Assembly (NCBI GenBank): GCA_907165065.1
Contig: OU015535.1
Coordinates: forward strand, 1,736,001 to 1,800,000
Origin: Caprimulgus europaeus
Lineage: Eukaryota; Chordata; Aves; Caprimulgiformes; Caprimulgidae
DNA length: 64,000 bases
Direction of reading: 5' to 3'
Below, in pieces: positions 53,101-62,321 of the stretch (positions within the stretch are counted from its first letter, which is position 1; every line of letters starts with the position of its first letter). The position numbers and the translations under genes are program-made. The notes under the pieces were generated by a model. It did not search any database. It was not told where the DNA came from and worked only from the letters and a program-made list of their open reading frames with translations.

Positions 53101-54978
53101 AAAAACTTGATTGTTTAACTCCTCTTCAGCAGTAGGTCAGGGAGGGGAGAGCAACATCCCTCACTTCCAACCAGTACAGTTACACTCATGAAGGAAGTAA
53201 TTGAAGTATTGAAGGAGTAATTGAAGAATGTACATTAATTAATTATGCATATGATGCTCACTGTAGACAATAATTAGTGGAAACATTTGTTTCTTGCCCC
53301 TCATCCTTCTAAGTTCATCAAGCAGCACCTCTACCTTCGAAGGTGCATCTGGTTTTACAGAAAACATGACCTTCAACAAAGACATGACTAGACTCACATT
53401 TTAAAGTCTGTACCAAAATACAGTTGAAAAAAACCAAACCACACTGCTCCCAACAGCACAAGGTTGGAGAGATTTCCAGGATCCTTTCCTAGGAGCAACA
53501 GATTATTTCATGACTGGCTCAGCAGAAGCAAAGAGGCTTGGGTTTGTATCTGCGTAGCACACAACCCAGGACGCACTCTCAACTCCAGCTCTCATGCCTG
53601 TGACCCTTACCCAACACTTTCATTTACCCCACTCCAAACTCCTGTATTCTCCAAAACCCAAGGGCACGGCCAGCCCAGAGCTGTCCCCCGTTCACAGAGC
53701 AGGTAAGTGATGGAGTATCACAGAATCACAGAGCGTCAGAGATTGCAAGGGACCCCAAAAGATCATCCAGTCCAATCCCCCTGCCAGAGCAGGAACACCT
53801 GGATGAGATCACACAGGAAGGTGTCCAGGCAGGTCTTGAATGTCTCCAGAAAAGGAGACTCCACAACCTCCCTGGGCAGCCTGTCCCAGGGCTCTGGCAC
53901 CCTCACAGTAAAGAAGTTCCTTCTCAAGTTTAAGCAGAACCTCCTGTGTTCCAGCTCACACCCACTGCCCCTTGTTCTATCACTGGACACCACTGTGAAG
54001 AGCCTGGCTCCATCCTCCTGACACTCACCCTTCATATATTTACAAACATTAATAAGGTCCCCCCTCAGTCTCCTCTTCTCCAAGCTAAAGAGCCCCAGTA
54101 CTGGGCAGACACCTGTGTGCACACAGGGTCACCAGGCCGGCCAAGCCCTGGGGGTGCCCCGTGTTCTCAGCCAGCCCATTCCACCAGCTGCAGCCTCCCT
54201 CCTCGGCCACAAGCCCCTTGTGACCAAATCACCCTGAGGCCGCTCTCGCTCCCCAAAATTTAGCTGAAGTTTGCAAAAGGCTTCACAACTTACTGAGCAA
54301 GACAGAAGGGCCCTTTGTCAGGTGAACAATGCAAACAGAAAAACCCTTCTTTCCAGCCGAAGCATGCTCAAAAACATCCTTTTAAAATCCAGTTAAAAAC
54401 AAATAAAAAAAAAAAAAAAAACAAGCCCGCAGACAATGAAGGTTTTTCACCAAGGCCCGCAGTCCCCATCCCCACCCACACACAGAGCCAGGGCTCCCTG
54501 GATCCTTCCCTCGTCCCCCAGCCGTCAACGGCAGCTTGTGTAGAGTGCGATGTGCCACCCCGGCCCCGTACCTCCCCCCGCCTGCCTGCAGGGCCGCGCT
54601 GCCCCGGGGGCCGAGGGAAGGGGTCGGGTCCCCGGGGACTCCCCCAGCCGCTCCCTCCCGCCGGCCCCGCCCTGCTGACGGTGAGACGCCTCACGGCCCG
54701 GCCGGGAGCGCAGCAGGTGCCTTAGCCTCTGACGCCGGGCTCAGGCGGCCGCGGGCGGGCAGGGGGCGGCGGGGCCCGAAAAGCGACGCTGCCGCAGCCG
54801 CAATACAGGCCGCGGCCCCTCGCGGCTCCCCGGGCCCACCCTGCGGGCCTGCCCCCGGGCCCCGAAGCCGGCCGGGCCTCCACCGGTCACAAGCAGTAGC
54901 CGGGCCCAACCACCGCCCCTAGAGCCGCCTCCCACCCCGGCAGTCCCTATCCCTGTGCCGGCGCCGCGGTACTCACAT
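25910..54978 (-). CDS. HDAC11: Histone deacetylase 11 (class IV HDAC), complete ten-exon coding region
   Basis: The coding parts are join(25910..26152, 29573..29751, 32815..32911, 34920..34982, 36619..36695, 38819..38861, 43642..43758, 49607..49707, 52799..52947, 54977..54978) on the minus strand: 1071 nt, 356 residues plus TGA. Seen: every intron is GT-AG and all phases agree. Motifs in order are [20 protein letters not shown] (residues 21-40), [10 protein letters not shown] (138-147, catalytic H142/H143), DLDAHQGNGHE (179-189, metal ligands D181/H183), [10 protein letters not shown] (257-266, metal ligand D261) and TSGGYQKRT (300-308, catalytic Y304). These positions equal the human numbering as I remember it, so the alignment is gap-free to Y304. 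Known of the family: a zinc hydrolase that removes long-chain fatty-acyl groups from lysine much better than acetyl, with SHMT2 among its substrates. The protein is nearly all catalytic domain. The C-terminal tail after about residue 325 differs from mammals and makes the protein slightly longer than human (347). Confidence 0.97.
26153..29572 (-). other. HDAC11: HDAC11 intron 9
   Basis: 3.4 kb. It contains a T/G tract (26166-26210), an 18-base A run (26384-26401), an AAAACCCC-type tract (27047-27096), a 14-bp perfect duplication TGCTCCAGCATCTC at 27633-27660 and a CAAAA-rich tract (28843-28868). No other exon was found. Confidence 0.8.
29573..29751 (-). CDS. HDAC11: HDAC11 coding exon 9 (codons 217-276), third zinc ligand
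   Basis: The acceptor is a run of ten Ts followed by AG, and the donor is CCTCAG|GTTTGT. The 179 nt encode [40 protein letters not shown] and [20 protein letters not shown]261 in the NAGTD motif is the third zinc ligand. Confidence 0.98.
29752..32814 (-). other. HDAC11: HDAC11 intron 8
   Basis: 3.1 kb between exons 8 and 9, with a GTGAGT donor and a T-run acceptor. No repeat of note was seen. Confidence 0.85.
32815..32911 (-). CDS. HDAC11: HDAC11 coding exon 8 (codons 185-217)
   Basis: The acceptor is TTTCCTGCAG and the donor AAAC|GTGAGT. The 97 nt encode [20 protein letters not shown], then [12 protein letters not shown] and the first base of Arg217. GNGHE continues the DLDAHQ metal-site loop from exon 7. 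Confidence 0.97.
32912..34919 (-). other. HDAC11: HDAC11 intron 7
   Basis: 2.0 kb. It holds an A/C-rich low-complexity tract at 34086-34147 (AAAACCAAAAAACAAAACAA and similar). Nothing else was recognised. Confidence 0.85.
34920..34982 (-). CDS. HDAC11: HDAC11 coding exon 7 (codons 164-184), metal-binding DxDxH
   Basis: The acceptor is TATATCTCCAG and the donor CATCAG|GTGAGC. The 63 nt (21 codons, phase 0-0) encode [20 protein letters not shown] followed by Q. D181 and H183 are zinc ligands, so an in-frame skip of this exon would give an inactive protein. Confidence 0.98.
34983..36618 (-). other. HDAC11: HDAC11 intron 6
   Basis: 1.6 kb. A locally GC-richer block at about 35440-35650 stands out from the AT-rich intron, but it matches no repeat or exon that I can name. 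Confidence 0.8.
36619..36695 (-). CDS. HDAC11: HDAC11 coding exon 6 (codons 138-163), catalytic His-His
   Basis: The acceptor is TTTTTATGTCCAG and the donor ATAAAG|GTAAGA. The 77 nt complete Gly138 and encode [20 protein letters not shown], then TLAIK. H142 and H143 are the tandem active-site histidines. The FCxYxD segment is the usual zinc-HDAC follow-on. Confidence 0.98.
36933..36952. repeat. Perfect 20-bp AT-rich palindrome
   Basis: ATCAGATTAATTAATCTGAT equals its own reverse complement. It is preceded by a related block (AAATCTGATTAATTAATTAA from 36905), giving a local run of TTAATTAA-centred repeats. Confidence 0.95.
37045..37785 (+). mobile_element. CR1 LINE, about 0.74 kb, antisense within HDAC11 intron 5
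   Basis: The plus strand runs from GAGTGGCTGGAGAGCTGCTC (CR1 RT region) through CCAGTAGGACCAGGGAAGTT, CTGGAGCGTGTCCAGAGAAG and GAGAAAAGGAGGCTGAGGGG to GGTTGGACTCGATGAGCTTA, CTTTTCCAATCC and GATTCTGTG. It is the longest CR1 in the window. The 3' part keeps an open frame (from 37394: [20 protein letters not shown] onward), while frameshifts break the upstream part. Confidence 0.95.
38819..38861 (-). CDS. HDAC11: HDAC11 coding exon 5 (codons 124-138)
   Basis: At 43 nt this is the smallest complete internal exon. The acceptor is TTTTCTTAAG and the donor GTTG|GTAAGT. It encodes [14 protein letters not shown] plus the first base of Gly138, leading into the active-site GGGFHH motif completed by exon 6. 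Confidence 0.97.
38862..43641 (-). other. HDAC11: HDAC11 intron 4
   Basis: 4.8 kb of AT-rich sequence with no recognisable exon or transposon. Confidence 0.8.
43642..43758 (-). CDS. HDAC11: HDAC11 coding exon 4 (codons 85-123)
   Basis: The acceptor is CCCCTTGTAG and the donor ATAATG|GTAAGG. The 117 nt (39 codons, phase 0 at both ends) encode [20 protein letters not shown], then [19 protein letters not shown]. The QTGGT stretch is the helix conserved across HDACs just before the active-site half. This exon can be skipped without a frameshift. Confidence 0.97.
43759..49606 (-). other. HDAC11: HDAC11 intron 3 (largest)
   Basis: 5.8 kb. It holds a polypurine tract with a 26-bp period at 45035-45105 and short C/A-rich tracts near 44850 and 46083. 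No exon was seen inside. Confidence 0.8.
45035..45105 (+). repeat. Polypurine repeat, 26-bp period
   Basis: GGAAAAGAAAGGGAAAGAAA followed by GAGGAA, repeated about two and a half times, all purine on the plus strand (pyrimidine on the HDAC11 pre-mRNA strand). Confidence 0.9.
49607..49707 (-). CDS. HDAC11: HDAC11 coding exon 3 (codons 51-84)
   Basis: The acceptor is CTCTCCTGTTTCAG. The 101 nt encode [20 protein letters not shown] and then [13 protein letters not shown]. The donor reads AAAG|GTGCTG, which departs from the GTRAGT consensus and is the weakest of the gene. Because the length is not a multiple of three, skipping this exon would shift the frame. Confidence 0.96.
49708..52798 (-). 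other. HDAC11: HDAC11 intron 2
   Basis: 3.1 kb with no transposon or exon recognised. Confidence 0.8.
52799..52947 (-). CDS. HDAC11: HDAC11 coding exon 2 (third base of Met1 to first base of codon 51)
   Basis: The acceptor is TTTTGCTTTTCAAG and the donor is AAAG|GTAAAATAAC. The 149 nt encode the N-terminal part of the deacetylase fold, including [18 protein letters not shown] and [16 protein letters not shown]. It starts with the G that completes the split ATG and ends one base into codon 51 (Glu). Confidence 0.97.
53717..54100 (-). mobile_element. CR1 LINE fragment, sense within HDAC11 intron 1
   Basis: On the plus strand it begins ATCACAGAATCACAGAGCGT, the reverse complement of the CR1 3' tail repeats, and runs to CTCTTCTCCAAGCTAAAGAG. 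Minus-strand translation gives [20 protein letters not shown] and [20 protein letters not shown], the CR1 RT C-terminus. It is closer in sequence to the 5.5-kb copy than to the 14- and 37-kb copies. Confidence 0.93.
54405..54421 (+). repeat. Poly(A) tract, 17 bases
   Basis: Seventeen As at the edge of the CpG island, read as poly(T) in the HDAC11 pre-mRNA. Confidence 0.9.
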
Positions 54979-55110
54979 CCCCCCGCGGGCACGCTGGCCA
55001 GGCCGCGCAGGGTTCGGGTCACCCCGCGGCCCGGCACCGACAGAACCAACGGCCCCGCCCCGCCGCGGGGCGGAGACACGGGAGCGGCCACGGGAGTGGC
55101 CCCGGGGGCG
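54977..55110 (-). other. HDAC11: HDAC11 exon 1: 5' UTR plus the first two bases of the start codon; 5' end approximate
   Basis: The minus strand reads GGGGGGAT followed by GTGAGTACC, a near-perfect donor whose intron begins at 54976. The exon ends in AT. Joined to the first base of exon 2 (G at 52947), this gives ATG followed by codons for PHRTELYEA, which aligns residue for residue with the human N-terminus. No other ATG lies in this frame in the GC-rich sequence I read upstream. The transcription start is not visible as a TATA box, so the 5' limit near 55.06-55.11 kb is a guess from the CCAAT/GC-box cluster. Confidence 0.8.
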
Positions 55111-55114
55111 GCCG

Positions 55115-55119
55115 CCAAT
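55115..55119 (+). promoter_or_regulatory. Inverted CCAAT box of the HDAC11 promoter
   Basis: CCAAT on the plus strand, read as ATTGG by the gene, about 138 bp upstream of the exon 1 donor and next to CCCCGCCCC GC boxes. It is a plausible NF-Y site; binding is inferred. Confidence 0.5.
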
Positions 55120-55350
55120 CCCCCGCCCCGCCCGGCCCCGCCGTGTCTCCGCCCCGCGGCCTCAGCGCGGAGCCCCCGCGGAGGGCAAGCGCTGCCGCGG
55201 GGAACGCTGAGCCCAGGGCGCTTGGGCCTGGTGCCGCCGAGCTCTGAGGGCGGTGAGGCCGCTCGCAGGGGGCTGGCGAGGAGCGGCTGTCACGGGAAGG
55301 CAGTGCCGTCAGGGCTCGGGGGAATATGACGTGTGGGAACGTGTGTGAGG

Positions 55351-56684
55351 ATGGTACCGGATCGAATGCAGCTGGGAACTGCGAGGTCACAGGTGAAGCA
55401 GTTGGTCTGATGTTGTGGGGTTAGAAAAACTCACCCCCAATATTCCGATTTTTGCATCAGCTGCTGCTGTTAATTTATATCCAGAGCCTCAAAGCGATTG
55501 CATGCAAACAGGATCCTTGGACAGGAAAAATATTATTTGTATTATAAAATAAAATTAACAAGATACCCATAGGTGGGGAGACATCGCAGGCCAGCAGCAG
55601 AATGAGGAAAACAAAGGTGAAACAGTGATATTATCTCACCGAGCAGCACAACTCCCACTGATTTTTGTCAGGTCAAGATTCACCCCGGGAACACCATCCC
55701 TAAATTCAGGCACACAAGAAAAATAAGCTTGTTTCGAGCTAAAAGCCAATTTCTAAGTGGACTTCACTAATCCTGCTTGAATATATATAAAAAGCATTTC
55801 TTACGCAGTTGTACAGCTGAGTCAATACCACCATCATGAAAAATCGTCCGTCAATAGCAGCAGTATCTATCAAACCAAGGATAAATGTGCAGAAGCACTC
55901 TTGCCTCTTGAGGAATAATCTCTCTTTATGAGAGTTCCAGATAAATGTCTTTCTTCTTAAAATATGCTGGCTGTGGCTTGGCATTCAGTTTTGATGGATG
56001 CCTGGACCTCACCTTGGTATTTATTTAGCAGCAGGAGACTGTTATCCTAAGAAAACATTCTATGCTTTTGACATTATCTTTTAATTAACATTTCTTTTTG
56101 TTCTGGCCCCTTTGTGCACTCATCTCAGTATTAGTTCAGCATATCTGCCTTTTGTTCCTTGTTACTGACTACTTAATGCTTGGTGCTTAATTAGAGTTTG
56201 TTGTTTGGTTAACTAGATACAAGTACAGTGTGTTGTTATTTCATTTTCATTTAAATTAACTTTAAACTTGAAAATAAACTTGCAGAGTAGTTTCCGTATT
56301 TGTTGGATGTTGTAAATTGTTTTTCACACTCGCTTTCTCATTAATCTCTCACGTCTAAACTATGACACCCACAATTCCCTATATGGAAAGTTTGCTTAAT
56401 CATTCCTTTTTTAACTCCAAAAACACAAATTAAAATACCTACTCCTCTGTTCTGGCTAGCCATGGTGTTTGTTGCTTTCATTTTCCTCCCTTTGTGCCAC
56501 AATAAGTTGGATTTTTACCTGCAGGCTGATTGGCACCAGGCCCTCCAACAATACCTTTTCCTTTCTTCGTCAGCAGCAGTGACGTGCTCTCCGGGAGGCA
56601 CCCTAGGGAAGTGCTGCACATATTTAGAGCAGTGCCCGTTCACTCTTGCTGGGGTATGATCCTTTTTGTCTCCAGCAGAAAAAG
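55351..56684. other. Intergenic upstream of HDAC11, no gene recognised
   Basis: AT-rich immediately beyond the CpG island. No exon of NUP210, the expected divergent neighbour, was found. Confidence 0.6.
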
Positions 56685-56786
56685 AAATCCTGATCTCATT
56701 GAAGATGTCCCTGTCACTGCAGGGGGGTTGGACTGGATGGCCTTGAAAGGTCCCTTCCAACCCAAACTGTTCTGTAATCCTATGAA
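56685..56786 (+). mobile_element. CR1 LINE 3' tail fragment
   Basis: About 100 bp: ATTGAAGATGTCCCTGTCAC, then GGGGGGTTGGACTGGATGGC, AGGTCCCTTCCAACCCAAAC and the end TGTTCTGTAATCCTATGAAA. It is a heavily truncated CR1 insertion. Confidence 0.9.
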
Positions 56787-58619
56787 ATATGATCAAAACA
56801 TGTACCTATTTCCATGTAGGACACACTATTTAAGATATACTGAATAAGAAAATATTGTTTAGAGTATGTATTTACCATTTGGGCATCTGTGATTGTTATT
56901 CCTGATATTCCAAGGAACTGGAGCTGCGGACACCGAGCATCCGTCAAGCCATCCTCAGCCCAGCAGAGCTACGGCCACACGGAGGAAACATGTACAGTGA
57001 GTTTCATTACCACACAGAGTTTCACTGCTGTCACTTATACTGCTAACAGCTTTTAAACAAACCATGTGGGGCATCACATTGTTGTTCAGTCTTACCTTTC
57101 CTGGAGGAAGGTAATTATTTCCTCATGCATTAGGGCTGAGAATGACTCATGCTGGATTTTGCACATTCTCTGAGCTCCAATTTTCTGCCAGCAGAATTTT
57201 CATGGCAAATGGATTAGGAAACCTTACAGTGTGGTAGAAGAAACAGATCTGAGCAAATAACACCATTTTTGTTTCACTAGTCACTCTGAAAAAAAACTTT
57301 TTTGAAGAAAATTTGAGGTTCACAGTATTTTTTTACAACATTGCAATATTTAAAACAAAGTTAAATAAAAAAAAAGTCAGTCTATCCTGAAATTTTATTT
57401 TAAATATGTGTAAGTGCAATGTCTTAACTTTAAAAAAAAAATCAGACTCAAAAAATAATAAACTTTTAAATTAACATCCATTCACAAAATATACTGGAAT
57501 AGCTGAATCCATACGGTGGGCTAAAAGATATTTCCTTTGAAAGTTCTGCTGAGTTCTGATCTTCTCTTTTCATATTAGAAAAGCAGGGCAATAACCATAA
57601 GTCAGCAGCAAATATGAGACAACAACCTGAGTCTCAGAATAAAAGCACATCCTCCTAACAGGCAGAGGTAGTCACAGACCCTACAGAACCAGCATTCACT
57701 AAATGCCTTGGAATCCTCCAAAACTACTCCCCAAATACACCACAAAAGTGAGAAAATAGATTGATTACAGCTCAGCTTGTGCTGATGTGATTTCTCAACT
57801 GATAGCTGTGTTTTCCCAAGACAAAGGAAATGTTTTCTCTTTATACCTTTTTGCTTCTGTTGAGACAAAGTGCAACTTGAATGGTTTTGACAGTATTATG
57901 GATAATGCTGTGTCCTGTGGTAAGGGAGTTTATTAATTGCTGCATACTTGAAAGCACAGGCATATTATTGTTATAATAAATAACCAGCAATCTATTAACT
58001 CTCAAGGTTTGGCCTGTTTAACGTGCTCTTTGTCATCCAGATCATTCATCTCATATTGAAAATCATAAAAAGCACCTCTGGGAGGACAGACTGCCTTCCT
58101 ACGAGAAAGCCTTTGTTATAACAGGGCTCCAGTTGGAACTCGATTCAGGTAACAGCCCTGTCCTTCTGGGGAGCTGTTATCTGGCTGATCATGTAATTGG
58201 TCTCTTTAAAAGTTCAGGGATCCACTTGTGCAGATCCATTTAAAGATGGGTCCCAGAGACCAAATTGCTAGGAAAAACAGAAAAACAAGTCTGACTAATG
58301 ACCTGTATGAAAGAGGTGGTAGGGCCAGTAATTGTGCCAGTTTATTAAATCTGTTCAAGTAATTTGTTGCACGTTCATTCTTTAGCAGAATGAGGAAATC
58401 TGGCAAAAGCCCTTTATCAGCTTTTCAACCTCCCACAGAATAGAAAATGACTTCTTAGTTCTGATGTTCCATGATGGTGAAATTACTTAAACATGATGAA
58501 TGGTAAAACATGATAAGGGTTTTTCCATATCAAGAAACAGTGAAGTTAGAGTCAAAAGTCAGAGACAGCAAATTCATAATACTATGAAAATTCATAATAC
58601 TATGAAAATTGGGACTATG
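56787..58619. other. Intergenic, no gene recognised
   Basis: AT-rich. The only structure seen is a perfect 18-bp tandem duplication (TTCATAATACTATGAAAA) at 58573-58608. Confidence 0.6.
58573..58608 (+). repeat. Perfect 18-bp tandem duplication
   Basis: TTCATAATACTATGAAAA occurs twice, head to tail, with two bases of a third copy. It lies immediately before the LTR-like segment. Confidence 0.95.
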
Positions 58620-58621
58620 CT

Positions 58622-59163
58622 TATGTTAGTGCTGTTTATGTCAGCCTTAATCAGTTAATAATGAATAGGACCCTGTGCTGTTTGAACCCCTATTCTCTGG
58701 GCCTTGACCAGAGAGAACATACAGGAGTGATTGTATATAGGGTGAGTTATGTGACAGCCTGGCCAGGTAACCATCCCACAGGCCAATTTGGCAACAAAAG
58801 TTATTTTTAGGGTGTCCTGAAGCAAACTGCCTTCATGAGAATACTAAAAATCACACCCATAGGTTAAGATGACGGCCCCAGGTGAAGGCCCTTCCTCTGA
58901 GCATGTGTAGAAGCACTTAAAATGATGTAACTGATATGTAAATCAATCAGGACACCCTAAAAGTAAGGGCTTGATTGATCAGAATAGGTAGGAGATACTA
59001 ATATGATAATGATGTTGTAAAATGTGTATAAAAAGTCATGAAGCTTGCTATAGTTGTGCTGGATTTGTGGAAAATCCACTGGGCATCCTCACAATATCTG
59101 TCCTGAGTGTGTGAGATTGGTTAATTGCATGCCAGGCACGAATCTGCTTTTCAGACAACACAG
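58622..59163 (+). mobile_element. Possible solo LTR of an endogenous retrovirus (ERVL-like)
   Basis: The segment may begin TGTTAGTGCTGTTTATGTC, contains a TATA-like GTGTATAAAAAGTCATGAAG (about 59027-59046) followed by GCTGGATTTGTGGAAAATCC, and may end in ACAACA. This layout resembles avian ERVL LTRs. No target-site duplication, primer-binding site or internal viral gene was found, so the borders and class are tentative. Confidence 0.4.
58805..58962. repeat. 16-bp perfect inverted repeat inside the LTR-like segment
   Basis: TTTTAGGGTGTCCTGA at 58805-58820 is the exact reverse complement of TCAGGACACCCTAAAA at 58947-58962, with a 126-bp spacer. Confidence 0.95.
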
Positions 59164-61084
59164 GCACCCATAATCTACACCTGTGATGTTACCTTTGGGT
59201 CACCTGCCTCACAAGTGGAGCAGCACAATGCCAAATTAAGAGTTGTTGTAATTTACAGTATTATTTTATTCTCTTAGAAACTGTCCAGGTACAGCCTGGA
59301 GCCGGAATAATACAAGAGTTTGAATAATCCCAGAAGGTTTGATCAGGCCTGACAGGCACAGCTATCCTCCTCCTCCTCCTCCATACAGAGGCAGTTTAGC
59401 CATCTCCAAAGTCTCAGCCCCATCTCTTGTCATGACAGCTTGCCCTCTGCAGAAAAGAAAAGCATTGTGCAAGTCACCTCATTATGTTTCAGTTGTCAGA
59501 TGCAAAATATCCTTCCATAAAGGGCAAGACACGCTCAGGACTGAAATCAGAGCCACGTCACAAACAGTTTGCTGTCAAACTACTTTGAGTTGAGGCTTTT
59601 GAAACAGGTGAAGAAATGTGCTACAGATACAGTCAGGGATGAAACTCTTAAAGGAATGTATCGAAAAGGTATTTTTTATTTACATTGGAACTGACTTTTC
59701 CTCTAAAAATTTTTGATAGAAAGTCATTACATTAACTTCTACAGAAATTTTAGCTAGTGTTTTTCAATCAGAAAATAATATTTTGAGAGCCTGTGCTACT
59801 TTAATCTCTGATCCCAAGGGCTTTGATCTGCTATGTGGTGACATGACTGAGATCAGGCATTTACTTCTGTGGTGTGTACCAAATGTGAAATTATTGATTC
59901 CCGTAATCCAGCAGAGCAGCAAAAGGTCTGTGCTTTTTATAGGTCAGAAACTGATACAGTTCTCCTTCCTTGCTGCTGCTCAGGGCAGCTGGAAATGCAA
60001 GGCCTGCATATTCCTTAAAGATATCATTATTCTCCTCACAGTCTTATCTTCACTCTTATTAGCCTAAGTCCCTCGCCCTGGCTGAATTACACATAACTGA
60101 AACCCTCAGTTTTTAAAAACAGTAGAGCATGATACCACTAAGCTCCACTTTGTGCCTACAGTGTGGTGCAATTTGCAAAATGAGAGATGCAGGCTATCAC
60201 AACAGAATTTAGATGATACAAATCCCAGCAAGGGTTTATCCAAACCAGCCTTTAAACAGCCTTTTCCAATTCACCAGAGGGACCCAGCTGAATGCCTTGA
60301 GCTGACAACCAGGGAAGGAAGCCCTCAGACTTCATTTACTCTCATACACTTGTAAACACCTGCAAGTCAATATCAAGATGGAGAAAACTGTATTTAGTAC
60401 AATGAGGAGCTTTCTGAAGCAAGAGAAGTTTTCAAGCAAGTGATTCATTTGCAGGTCCCTTCAGAGGTGTGGCTAGCTGCTTAACTGGGTGCACAGGAGC
60501 ACAGGAGAGAAACACAATTAAGTTAATTCATAACACATTCTCTATTACCTCAGATTTGTTTCCAAATTAATTTGTGTCCATTCTCCCAGAACTTATTTAT
60601 AAATATGTGTATGGTATATAAATTTATAATTTCATTGCCAATTACAGAGACACTCTGGAGTCTAGTACTCTGTTATCTATCAAAATAGAGGGTTGTGTAT
60701 AACACATACAGTTTTCATAATATCCAGTCCTAAAACCACAACTGTTTTCATCTAATAATTAGCATGTTCACCTGAGCACGTTTAGTTGATATTTGCTCTG
60801 TTCTCATTTGATAATATAAGTGACATTTAGTCTGTTTATAATATGCAAGAAAGCAGCAAAATAAAACACAAATTTCTGTCCTGCATTTTCCAAATACATT
60901 CAATAGAAATACAGCTGGTACTCAGCTGGTTGTAAAAGTGTAATAAACACTGGCAAAATATTTAAAATTGTACTATTCCTTATACTACCAGGAAAAGGTT
61001 AAATCTCATATTTCAGGACATCTCTTTGTTTCTGATGGCCTCCTGCACCTTCCCCATTAACAAGGTAACAATTGCTACATTTTT
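59164..61084. other. Intergenic, no gene recognised
   Basis: AT-rich, with a short (TCC)n stretch at about 59364-59382. No exon, RNA gene or transposon was recognised. Confidence 0.6.
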
Positions 61085-61443
61085 CAGTGTAACAATTTCC
61101 TAGTAATTATTATTGGTACTTAATCAAATTGTGGCTGGAGGAGTGGGGAAGGAAATGCAATTTTACCTACTATTTCTAAAGTTATCAATAAGTAGAAAGG
61201 AGAATTCCCACTGGAATAAAGTCTAGCAAGGCACTAAAATGTCCACTCCAACAATCTCATGAGAAAAGATTAATCAGAATCATTGATATGTCCTTCATAT
61301 ACACATTACACATTTCTTGGCTTCACAGCATCCTTTAGGACAGGTACTGTCCAACAGGAAGGGCATTCAAGCCTATGCTGGAAAACCAATGCATGTGAAA
61401 GTTCAAGTTCCTTTGAAAGAAAACAAATACATGTGAAAGTTCA
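61085..61443 (+). repeat. Left arm of a long inverted repeat
   Basis: These 359 bp are reverse-complementary to 62322-62679, with about 13 mismatches and essentially no indels by hand alignment (about 96% identity). The arm contains a partial tandem repeat: GTGAAAGTTCA occurs twice, spaced by AGTTCCTTTGAAAGAAAACA. The similarity stops abruptly at both ends. Confidence 0.95.
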
Positions 61444-62321
61444 GCTCCTTGTGGGAAAAATCATCATGACCCAAAGTGTACTTGAAGCATTTCCAAATCC
61501 ATTATCCCTTTTCAATATTTTCATTGTTCTCTACTAGTTTTAGATTCACAAATTGCAATGTAACAGTGCCTCAAGGGCTATCCTGAAAGAATTTCACTAT
61601 TCACCTGAGCACAGGCAGGAAAAGCAGAGGAACGACAACAATATGAACTGTCACTGGACAACCTGGCTTCATTCCAGGCTTTGTGGGTTTGATAATCTCA
61701 GAACTACTCAGAAACTCTCCCTCAGGGTCAAAGGCCTTCAGATTAAATTCCACACTGGCACCATGAGATGTTTACACGTTTGGATAGGGATATCTTGCCA
61801 TAACTAGATTGGACATTTGATTTGTTCTCAAAGATCAGGGCACAATTTAGAGGTAAATTATCAGATAATTGGCACTCAAACTGTATTAGGCATCATGAAT
61901 TAATATCAATATTTTTAATCACTTCAGATGCAGGTGTTTCAGTTGCTGAATGATGAAGATCTAACAATCACAAAAAGACAGACACACTAAAACATAGTTG
62001 ACTAAGGCCACGCAGCTTCTGAGATAACCACCCTACACCACTGTGTTCAGCCAAACTGTGGCTATTGAAGGAAAGAACTAAACTCTTACACAAAGCATCT
62101 CAAAAGAAAAGTGTCATACATGGGGGGATGCTAGAGATATGGAGTGCTTATTTTTTGAAAAGAGAAGAACACTCCTTCAAGTCATGGTGATCAAATTCCC
62201 TAGAGGAACTTCTCAGTGGTATTTTAAAACCCATTTTTCAGTCACTTTAGGCAACATTTTAAAAACCAGACTTAATTACTATTGCTCCAGAATTACATAT
62301 GCTTTTCTTTCAGAGGAACTT
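61444..62321. other. 878-bp spacer between the inverted arms
   Basis: Unique-looking AT-rich DNA with no domain-bearing open frame. It does not resemble a transposase or any repeat that I recognise. Confidence 0.6.

Larger units (their letters stand above)
52948..54976 (-). other. HDAC11: HDAC11 intron 1 (splits the start codon)
   Basis: 2.0 kb, phase 2 within the ATG. It contains a CR1 in the gene's own orientation (53717-54100), a 17-base A run (54405-54421) and the downstream part of the CpG island. Confidence 0.9.
54540..55350. promoter_or_regulatory. CpG island with the HDAC11 promoter
   Basis: This is the only long stretch in the window with high GC and abundant CpG. It covers exon 1 and its flanks. 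It contains a CCAAT box (CCAAT on the plus strand at 55115-55119, so inverted relative to the gene), GC boxes (CCCCGCCCC near 55054-55062 and 55121-55129) and a 12-bp tandem duplication (ACGGGAGYGGCC, 55078-55101). There is no TATA box. This is typical of a broad, TATA-less housekeeping-type promoter. The island extends about 250 bp upstream of the CCAAT box, so weak divergent transcription is possible. Confidence 0.85.

Noticed and set aside
54741..55118. A longer HDAC11 N-terminus starting at an upstream ATG in the CpG island
   Set aside because: That frame reads through the GTGAGT donor in another register and does not join exon 2 in frame. The AT|G junction gives an exact N-terminal alignment.
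54315..55390. Several 70-136-codon Pro/Ala/Gly/Arg-rich frames on both strands
   Set aside because: These are chance frames in the CpG island, where stop codons are rare. They overlap each other and HDAC11 exon 1.
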